This document shows, one piece after another, positions 20,523 through 30,800 of a DNA stretch of 52,244 nt. Made by a program: the position numbers and the translations under genes. The notes beneath the pieces were generated by a model that saw only the letters and a list, made by a program, of their open reading frames with translations, was not told where the DNA came from and did no database searches. Numbering within the stretch: the first letter of the stretch is position 1; every line of letters starts with the position of its first letter. This DNA is from Ascoidea tarda (nom. inval.) (lineage: Eukaryota; Ascomycota; Saccharomycetes; Ascoideales; Ascoideaceae): positions 1-52,244 of the forward strand of contig JAKTTS010000045.1 in assembly GCA_030560485.1 (NCBI GenBank). The letters run 5' to 3'.

Positions 20523-21063
20523 ATTTGGCACGCTTTGAGCTGGGTCTGAAATGAAGGCAGTTTGAAGCTGATTTGAATCGCTTTGCCTTTATCGTTGGTA
20601 GCAATTATCTTCAATCTCTTCACTCTCTTCAGTCTCAGCTCTGGAACCAGATTTTCGTCTTGTATCTCTGCTGCGCTGCTCTACCACATCTATTCCAGAG
20701 CCTGGTCTTTCAACAGACACTCCTGTCTTTTCTTGAGCTGGTTATCTTGTTGATGCTCCTTTAATCGTGGACCAACCTTTTTTTATCCTTTTCTATCCTT
20801 TTTTTTCAATTTGGGTGCCTGAATCGACGAATCTTATTTCATCTTCTGGAGCAAAACAGCCAGAGACAAAAGAAAGACAAAAGAAAGACAAAAGAAAGAG
20901 ACAAAAAAAAAGATCTAAAACCCACTGTTCTTGTCAATTTGATCTTTCGATTTGGTCCTGCTGTTCTTTCTTCCACCTTTCAATCCTATTTAATTTCACT
21001 TGATTCTATTTTGTTTCTTTTTAGACCTGTTTTCTTTTCTTTCTCCTACTCGCTGCTTCGGAA

Positions 21064-21318
21064 ATGTCAAATTTAAATAATTACAACCTAAAACAATTTA
21101 ATTCTTCCTCAAATTTAACAAATCACCAACAGAACCAGAACTCCTACCAAAGTCCATATAACCAAATCAACAGAAACAACGTCAACTCCTTCCCAATCAA
21201 TTCTAGTTCCTCAAGTTATCCAACCTTTAATTACGACTTGAAAAAAAAATTAACAAAATCTGATGCTGATTTATACAACAAATTTTCAAATCCACTCAAC
21301 AACTCAAGTAACAGTATC

Positions 21319-21354
<36 letters not shown>

Positions 21355-24186
21355 TCCCCAAAATCTCAATTTAAATTTTCAACTCCTGTCCTAAATTCTT
21401 CACAGTTTTCAAATTTTAACTCACCCCCAACAAGATCCCCCAATGCTAATAACACCATCAACAACAACAACAACAACAATAGCAACACCCAATTTAATGA
21501 TCCATACACAACCTCTCCCTCAAACTTGGAATCAACTTCAACCCTATCTTCCATATCAACTTCAAATAATAAAAACATAAACAGCCTATCCCATATAAAC
21601 CACATCAATAGCATCAACAACATAAACACCCTAAATGGTATAAATAGCATAAATGTCCTAAACAACTTGAACATCCACCTATTGCCCCAGTCTCCAATAC
21701 TGAATGCCTCCTCTTCAATAGTAAACTCCTCTGTAAACAACTCCCCTGTGAAATTTAGAGAAAGGTCAAACACTCAACAGTCAATAGACAATGTCAAATA
21801 TCTAAGTGTCATTGATATGTATGGAAACTTCTCTGACATCTCAAACAGTGATACCGATAATATCAACTTCAGAAATAAAAATATCACCTCCAATAACTTC
21901 CAGCATACTCTTTTAAATATCAATGACAACTCCACTAGAAACGTATCAATTAATTCCCATACAAATGAAAATATTGATAACGAAACTATCAATACTTTGG
22001 ATAACCTGAAAATCAATAGCAATGCTAAAATTACAAAGAATTATACCAATAAGAGCAAAAATGACGACAATGATGATGATGATGATAATGATAATGATGA
22101 CAATGATGATAATGATGACGAGGACGATAATGATAACGATAATGACGATGACGATGAGGGAAATGATCTAATTAAAGATATGAACAAAAACATTAGCAAT
22201 ATAGACCTTACAAATAACATCAATAACAACAATTCCTTTATCAACAATATTAATAACGACTACAATGATTACACAGATAAAAGATATAGCCAAATCTCTT
22301 CAATAGCGTCTTACAAAACTGCCATAAACAATCCTTCTCTTTTTAAAATAAATTCTTCTCAATCTCTTTCAAGTTCAAATTCAAATTCAAATTCAAACTC
22401 AAACTCAAACTCAATTCGTAATTCAAAAATAAAATTTCTAACAAATAACAACAACAGCAACATTACCATCAATAAAAACACCCAACTTATCGATAATAAA
22501 ATCATTCCCCAGAGAAACTTATCCTCAAACAACAAAAATAATAGAATTTTAAATAAATCCACAAACCAAATCAACTCAGTTTCACCTGCAGCCACTATTT
22601 TGAATAAAAAAAAAAAAAAAAAAGATTCATCTTCACTAACTACTGATAAACTCTTGAAGTTAAAAAACGAAAGCCTATCCTCAATTCAGTCCTCAAGACA
22701 TACTGCCTCCTTGATACGAAATTCTATAGAATCTCACCACAAATTATCCTCGGCTGTTAATAACTCTGCTTTTTTAAAATCAGAAAACGATAGATACGGT
22801 TTCAAAAAAACAACCCAATTTGTCTCTGAAGATGAATACAATCAATGGTGGATCGATTACGAAGTTTATTTATCAAGAAGGAAAAAAAAATGGGAAATAT
22901 TTATGAAACAAAATGGCTTGTCTTCCTATAAAAATGATAACCCCATTAGATTTCCAACAAAATCAAACAAATTGAAAAAATATATAAGAAAGGGTATACC
23001 TGCTGAATGGAGAGGTAATGCCTGGTGGTTTTATGCAAAAGGAAGTGAAAAACTAAATGCTAATATCGGTTTGTACGATAAAATCATTGAAAACACTCTC
23101 AACATTAAAAACCAAGACACTGAAATAATAGAAAGAGATTTAAACAGAACTTTTCCTGATAATCTGTACTTCAAAAATGATAATTTTTTAAATTTAGTCA
23201 GAGAAAATGGCGGATCCAACACAGATCTGTTGAAAAATAATGAAACCACATTTTCAACAGATAATACAAAGACAAATTTAAGCACCGAAACACCATTGGT
23301 TCAAGCTTTGAGGAGGGTGTTGACAGCATTTGCTGCCTACCAACCACAAATAGGTTATTGCCAATCATTGAATTTTATCGCCGGCCTATTATTGATTTTC
23401 ATGGATGAGGAAAAATCTTTTTGGATGTTGGTTATAATAACGACAAAATTATTACCAGGAGTTCATGATGTGAATTTAGAAGGCGTAAATATCGATCAAG
23501 GTGTTTTAATGCTATGTTTAAAAGAGTATTTGCCTAACATTTGGGAAAAAATAGGGTTCGATTTCAATGAACCTTCTGTTAACAAACAATTGAAAAAAAA
23601 GACTGCTGAAGTTAATGTCAGAAAATTACCCCCAATAACGTTGTGCACTGCTAGTTGGTTTATGAGTTGTTTCATTGGTATTGTTCCAATAGAATCAACA
23701 TTAAGAATATGGGATTGCTTTTTTTATGAAGAAAGTAAAGTTTTTATTAAAATGGCATTGACGATATTTAAGCTCTGTGAGCCCAAAATTTTAAAAATGA
23801 AAGATGAAATGGAAGTTTTTCAATTGATCCAAAACTACCCAAAGAAATTGATTGATGTGAACACATTGTTTGACACTTGTTTCAAAAAGAGAAATGGTTA
23901 TAATCATATTTCTCAAGATGAAATCAATCGATGTCGAAAGTTTGTAAAAGACCAAAGAAGAAAGACCAATAATACTGGTTATATGTCTAACAAAAACGGA
24001 AATCTTATTGAAAATGGAGATGTGAATGGAAACGAAAGTTATGATATTTTAACCAAAAATGAGGAGCTTCTCAAATTCACCCCAGAGATATATGATTTTA
24101 AGAAAAATGGATTGGTAGGTGTTCATTGGAACCATGCTTTAACAAAAAAAATGAAGAAGCAAATGATTAAAAGGAAAAGGAACTGA
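21064..24186 (+). CDS. MSB3: TBC-domain Rab GTPase-activating protein, Msb3/Msb4 (Gyp3/Gyp4) type
   Basis: Predicted 1040-residue Rab GAP. The TBC domain runs from about residue 640 (RKGIPAEWRGNAWWFYAKG) to about 930. It has the catalytic arginine finger R695 in IERDLNRTFPDN and glutamine finger Q767 in IGYCQSLNFIAG, so it should be active. The blocks GYCQSLNFIAGLLLIFMDEE, VNLEGVNIDQGVLMLC and TLCTASWFMSCFIGIVPIES are characteristic of Msb3/Msb4, which act on Sec4, Ypt-type Rabs and polarised secretion. Residues 1-515 are mostly Asn/Ser-rich low-complexity sequence with an Asp/Asn block around 335-365; the yeast homologues (633 and 492 residues) lack most of this. Lys 515-520 are encoded by an uninterrupted run of 18 adenines. 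The start is the first Met, preceded by a T/C-rich leader. The paralogue (Msb3 versus Msb4) cannot be decided. Confidence 0.88.
22060..22162 (+). repeat. GAT/AAT coding repeat (Asp/Asn block)
   Basis: Imperfect GAT, GAC and AAT trinucleotide repeats inside the Rab GAP gene encode about 30 residues of almost only Asp and Asn. The repeat stays in frame. Confidence 0.8.
22606..22623 (+). repeat. 18-adenine homopolymer within coding sequence
   Basis: An uninterrupted A run coding for six Lys just upstream of the TBC domain of the Rab GAP. It is intact in frame here. Such runs are prone to replication, polymerase and sequencing slippage. Confidence 0.9.
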
Positions 24187-24829
24187 GATAAGATGAGTTT
24201 TTTCAGAATTTTCCTCATTGTTTTTTTTCTAGATTTATTTAAGAATATAACATTTCCAAACTTTTTTTTTTTAATTCAATTTCTTTTTTTTCTTTTCGTG
24301 CTCTTTAATGTTAGTTGATCATACTAATTGATCAAATGTTTTCGTTTCTTTTTCCATCTTGTTTTAGTCTTAGTTTTAGTTTCATTTCTAGTTTCTTGAT
24401 AGGCTTGGTTTCTTAATAAGCTTGGTTTCTTAATTTTATCTACAAAACAAAAAAAATAAACATTAGTGCTATTATTAAAAGTGGAAACTAAAAACTAAAA
24501 TTTATAAATTTATAAATTTAAATATTATGTTCATCAAAAAGAAAACAATAAAATTGAAAAACTAAACTATTAAAAAACTAATTGAAATATAAACAGCAAT
24601 AAAATACTCTATTTCAAGAATAGAGAAGTGTCAAATTCAGGCAAAAACACAGTAAACTAAAAGTAAAAAAATAAAAAGGTAAAGTAAAATAAAATGAATA
24701 AATCAAAATAATCAACAGCTCAAAAAATTCAAATAAACATTAACAATGTCACAAAATATCAAGCTTATATCGTCTCTCATTAAACACTGCCAAAAGTAAA
24801 TAAAAAACCCAAACTAATCGGAAAAGAGC
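24187..24829. other. Convergent gap between the Rab GAP and the Ras GAP genes
   Basis: AT-rich 643-base region with the 3' ends of both genes and no coding frame. It has a near-tandem duplication of GCTTGGTTTCTTAAT at about 24401-24440 and TTTATAAA repeats at about 24500. No RNA gene was recognised. Confidence 0.6.
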
Positions 24830-27800
24830 TCACCTAAGTTGTTCTGGTTTAATTGTCATAAATGCATCAGTACAGAAAAGCTGAACATATTTAAGTCTGT
24901 CATACATGCCTTCAGCTTTCGATTCTTTGAAAGGATCAGGAGAAGAAAAGGTCCAATTTCTAATGCCCGAAAGATTGTATTCAACCAATAGTGAATCAAT
25001 AGCATTTTTGTGTCTTTCTTGGTTGGGATATTCAGGACTATGAGCTGCAAGAGCAATCAAATCATAGCAAAGTTGCAAAACATGGAAAGGAGTGGTTGTT
25101 CCAACAATTTCCTTCTGCAATTGCTCTTTGATATCCAAGTAGCAGGAAAATAGTATATCATGGTCTTTCTTACTAATATAATAGAACAAAAGCAAGAAAC
25201 GATTCTTGACGTTGTAATCATCGGTTGTTGACGCAAAATAAAGAGCACCTTGTAGCAAGACAAACATTGCCTCAGGAATACCAGTTAGTAGATAGTCAAT
25301 TAGTATTCTTGGGACTTCAACGCTTTCACTGAGGAAAATGGTGTTGTTGGGGTCCAATCCAGCTGCCTTCATTATTCCCTTCAATTCATTGTTCGATCTC
25401 GAAAGCATGTATAACATCAATAGATAGCTGACAGAGTTTGAATCATATGGAGAGCCTTGTTTGGAGGCCAGTATTGCATGAACTGTTCTTACTCTAAAAA
25501 AGATCTGCAAAACATGAAAGGCAGCTTCCCTCAAATATGGCAATCGCAATCCTCTGATTATTCGATGCAACATGGCAACATCAAAGTTCTTTTCTGAGAC
25601 GACAATGCTGCCGAGAGACTCGTATTTAATAAAACTATCTCCAAATATTTTTTTGTCACCCATAATTCTTTCAATCACTCTATTGTCACTGAATCCGTTG
25701 GTTCTTTCCATGGAATCAAGACTTCTTCCTAGAATTTTGATAGAACCCTGATACAAAACAACATTAGCAGAAGTAGTAATAGCTGTACCAAGCCAAAACA
25801 ATCTCGTGTGGAAGATCGAAGAGGGCGAGAGACCATCAACAAGTCTACTAATTGCAAAAAGACATGAGGCTAAAATGACCATACCATCTTCAGTTGAAGT
25901 GTCGTACTTCTTGAACAATTTAAGTGCCAAAATGATAAATTTCAAAACTAAAGGATCTTCAACATCTCTCTTGCAAAGAAGCCCACCACAAATAATGGCA
26001 CGAGCAAGAATTAGAGAATTAGTTTTAAAGGCACAATCCATGGTATAGGCGTACCATCTTATATTCCAAACAGTCGAATACTCCACTGGCGCAACACGAA
26101 TGAAATCAACAAATCCGTCGATCACAGACTCTAAAGAAAGAACTTTACCATATATTCTCGTTGGATCATAGGGAAGAGGACTGTTCATGTCCTTACCACT
26201 TCTAAACAAACCAAATAGAGTTTTGGCAGAAGGGCCTGATATCTTTTGATCAATTTCTTCCAATTTGGATACTGCAGCTTCAGAAAAGTCATTTTTGTTA
26301 AGTAATAGAGAATGGATAATATTAATAGACAAGCTGTTCAAAGAAACTCTCAAATCATGAGGTCCAAGATCAATCAACATTGACAATATGTGCACAAGAT
26401 CTGGGAAAAATTGTAGAGTTCCTTTAGTACACTCAAAGAATAGGGAAACGCAACATTTCACCAAGACTGTTAATTTGATCCAGCAATATTCAATGTGGAT
26501 TTCAGTATCAACCAGCAATAAAGGTATGTAGATGATTTCTTTAATTTGCTGGATAACCTGCCCACATACTTCTATTGAAGGGTACAAAGAAAGCAAAGCA
26601 ATAACATTCTCGCAATCACCATACTCAGCTTCACGATTCAATGCTCTGTTGACAATCTCCTCAACAAGATATTCAGCAATTCTATCATCATCAGTTAAAT
26701 ATTTCCAGATGTACTCTGTAAAAGCACCAATAGTTATATCATCAATTGGCGCAATCTCCACTATCTCTTTTACAATTTCAAGCCCCTTTTCTTTACCAAA
26801 CTCATTGGACAAAAATATGTGATCATAGATATTCTTTATCCAAGGGGATATGAACATTATACAATTAAATTTTTGACTGTCACTACTTTTGTAAGCAGTG
26901 AAAAAATAATAAATGAAGTAGTAAGTAAGTTCTGGATGGTGTAAAGCTAGACTTTTAGAAACAGAGGTGACAAAAGCAAGGTTATCTTTAGGGAATGAAA
27001 TAACTTCTGAATTTCGGATTCTTTTGCCTATGCTTAATGAGAAGCACTCAACAGATGAGGCTAATAAATCATAACATGAAGTACGAATATCAGATGAACG
27101 AGAAAGAATACCAAGGAAGTCAATACATAGCACCTCAGGCAACAATTCAATAGGTTGAAGTTCTTGATTAGCATCCAAGTTGTCCAAAGACTTGTTGTTT
27201 TTTGAAAGTTTTGAAATATAAACAGTTCTGATCAATTCAAATCTTCTAGGACAAGCAAAAATCAATTGCTTTTTATCAACATTATCATACAAACTAAACT
27301 CATAAGGATTATCAGTATAATGGCTTAAAGAAGATTCAGCAAAACAAATATCACGACGAACATTCACAACTCTCACACTTTTAATTGAACCAGCAATTTT
27401 TAATCTTCTTGGGTGAGCCAATCCAAATGATGTATACTTGCCTCCAACCTTGATTATACCAGGAAAGTATTTCTTTTGCTCTGGCAGGTACATTTCAAAA
27501 TCAGTAAAGGTGATTCTAACTTGGTTCAAAATATTCAAACTGTGTTTCGATAAACCCAATGTATGAATAAGACGTGGATCATCAAACATCGATAAGAATG
27601 AGTAACGAACGTTAAATGGGTTGAATAAACCACCCTTTTCACGTTGTTTGATGTTTTCAACCAAGATTGGAAGATACCCATCACAAACATTGTAATAAAA
27701 CATACTGACACAATTCTTTTTCATTGGTTCAGGTGCCAATAATTCCATTTCTTCAAATAAAGGAATTGAGTGATCTTTTTTAAAACGAGAGCAATCCACA

Positions 27801-30800
27801 ACAACGTAATATTTACTGTCCCAGACTCTGCTTGCAAGTTGAAACATTCTAAAAAGAATTAGTTCTTGATCAACATCTAATTGTTGGTAATAAAAGTATG
27901 AGAAAACCAACATTGGAGTTCCATCTCTAGCGATTTTCTGTTGAAGAAATGGACTGTCCACAATAACATCAATATTTGCGTCAGCATGTTTATTCATGAA
28001 ATCATATAGTTCATTTTTGGTATCATTATGTTTGATGTTTTCCGGTATACGACAGTAATACAAATCAATAGGAGGACCAATTTTCAAAGCAAACTCATCA
28101 AGTTTGTCTATAAGTTTGTATTTTTCTTCAAGAGGAACTCCATAGTCATTCTTGTAACCAAGGACGTTATGTCTAATTTCTTGCATATGACGATAGCAAA
28201 ATTTGTGATGATCTAATGGTAAATAAAGCTTAATACTAGAGACATCAAACTTTTCTTGATACCCATTGTCTTTGGAGATTAATCGCAAGAATTTGAAAAT
28301 TTTATCATTTAGTTTATTAAGCTCATCCATTCTACTTAGCAACAACGGCCATTTTAACGAAGTTAAAGAACCATTAGCAATATTTTGAAGCACTTTGGCT
28401 AATAAAATCAAAGATCTCTTGCTTTGCTTATTTGGTGGAGAATCCAACAAATTTTCAGACTCTGGACTGACCACAGCTGGACACAAAAAACGCAAAAACA
28501 TAAAAGAGCCGACTAAGACAATAGCAGTGGTTTCTGTTGCCTTTTTGGCAGCCTCTTTTCTCATATGAGCGCAAATAGATTTGAACTCAAGGGGAACTAT
28601 GTCAATAGAATTATAAATATCTTCCACCAACTTTTTTAGGTAGTACATGAACTTATTAAGATTTTGTTCAGCACCAGGTTCTCCTGGCTGTATTTTTTCA
28701 ACTTCAAAGGAATCATTATTTTTCACCAAACCATTAAGAACTGGACGCAAGGTCTCAATGAGATACTTAGAGCCATGATCTTTAGCATACATTGATAGGA
28801 CTCTACTTGGTACAATGTTTCTTCTGAGGATATCCACAATAGAGGAGGACTTTTTAATTTCCCATGAAATGAAATCATTGATGCAAATCACAGAATTTCC
28901 AATAGACTCATTCCAGGACAATAATGATTTAGAATACGAATCGACTTCAGAAGAAGGACAGGCATCAGAGCAGACTAAAAGGAATATTCTAGAGCTTAAA
29001 AGGACTTTTGTTGCCTCTAAATAATATTGCTCTTTTGATTCTTGAGTTTCACTTGTCTCTTCGTGAAGAGACTTTATAACGTTGTTAAAAACCTTTAAAA
29101 ACGACAAACGAACTCTGTGGTCTTCGTGGAAACCAAGAGGAATAGCGAATTGCATACCCCAACGATGGTTGCGACCAAGCATATTACTTAGAGAATTGAT
29201 CATTTGCTCCATAATTATACCAGCTTTTTGTTTGGACACAGAAAACATGTCTTTAGAACTAGCTCTAGCAGAAAAGCGCTCTAATACTCTTAAAAATAAT
29301 GTAAAGTAGTTGTTGAAAGAAAAAGCTCTAGCCACAATAAATTCTCTGGGATGCTGAGCACTTGGGGACTCCAATACCATGCCTTCTAGTAGAACAGCAA
29401 TCGCTTTGCTGGATTCCACAGAAAGATCTGAAAAAAGATACTCCATTTCTTTTTTGCTTCTTGAATTCTCATCTGTTTTATCTTTGCTTCTAGACTTATA
29501 TTTATCTCTAAACACTGATTCTTCTAGCCAACTGACAGCATAATTTAAGTACTCAACCTTAATCATACCAGCTCTTAAGCAAAGCTGCTCTTTATATAGC
29601 ATAAGTCTTTGGAATAATCGACAGGCTCTTACCATTAATCTTAACACAATGGTGTCGACTTGCTGGGAAGCCTGTTGGGCATCAATTAAAGCACAAGCAG
29701 AATTGGATATCCAAATAAACTTGTCGGAATTTTCAAAGTTCCTCAATTTATTTCCAGAAGCCATGCAGCCTTTTATAATGATGACATAACACTCAATTAA
29801 TGATAACTCGCTTTCATCCAAATCACCCTTTTTGTAGGAAAACTTATTTACTTTTTCTTCAATCATTTCTAAAAGTATTCTTTGAGAAGAAGGATGCAAT
29901 TCTGATGATAAAACATCTTTGGCATTTTCTTTCATTGTTAAATCATCACTTGCTAGCATGTCCATTTTTCTGTTGATCAAACTTTTAACATAACCTTTGT
30001 CCTTCAGAGAGCCTGAAGAGTCAACTGTTGAATCCAACACAAGACCAGAAGTAACAGCAATAAACCCAGAATAATTACGATGTTCTATAATGTCTATTTT
30101 GCTGGGAGATTTGATCTTTGTGTGTTCAAGCCATCTCTCATACATGATATCCAAACATTCTTCTAAACCAACTGATAATTTATTGCCATATTGAAGCAAA
30201 AACTTTCTAATTCTCTTTTGCAACGCAACAGCACCACTAACAAAATAGTCATCATTACCTATTTTAGTCAAAAACAATTCATTAGACTCTTCTTTAATAA
30301 TTTTGTGGTGTCTATACCCAGAGTTCAATTCATCAATCATAACTTTGGCCGTTTTTTTGACCAATCTATAAATATCAACATCTGGTGAACAAAGACATAT
30401 ATAAATGATTTTTTCTAATTCAGTATACAACGACTTGCAAAAGCCATGAGCACCACTGCCAATATTATCAAACAAATCATCAACATTCATTTGTTCAACT
30501 ATAGCATTTCTATAGTCGATAAACTGAACTATGATGGCCAATAATTCTTTTAGTTTTTTGTCGGTTAATCTGTAATTTAATAGAGATCTAGAAAGCGATC
30601 TAATACACCAACCAGAAGCGAAAAACCCACTATAAATTTGATAGTACGATGGGCTATCGTCCAAGTTCATGAATCTTAAACAAAATCTTCTTCCCATTTC
30701 AACTAGCTTGGTGTTGGTGTCGCAAATAGCGATTGTTGCAATTTGTAAGTAATCGTCCATTTCAGTTAATAAGAAACCCGATTCTTGTGCAGCAACTACT

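Larger units (their letters stand above)
19842..21063. other. Divergent promoter region of ERF4 and the MSB3-like gene
   Basis: A 1222-base region between two divergent genes, with no convincing coding frame. The centre (20370-20530) is richer in GC and carries repeated AGCGCGGTAC, clustered TGCAAT/GTGCAA words and a CACGTG site. A run of AAAGACAAAAG repeats lies at about 20865-20910, and the final 100 bases are T/C-rich, as in many yeast leaders. Confidence 0.6.

Noticed and set aside
20513-20640. Point centromere starting from the CDEI-like ATCACGTGAC
   Set aside because: There is no 80-90 base AT-only CDEII next to it on either side and no CDEIII-type sequence.
24295-24840. 3' intron of the Ras GAP gene
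   Set aside because: AGGTGAGC at the stop codon resembles a donor and AACTAAC occurs downstream on the minus strand, but the branch-to-acceptor distance would be too short and no coding exon follows.
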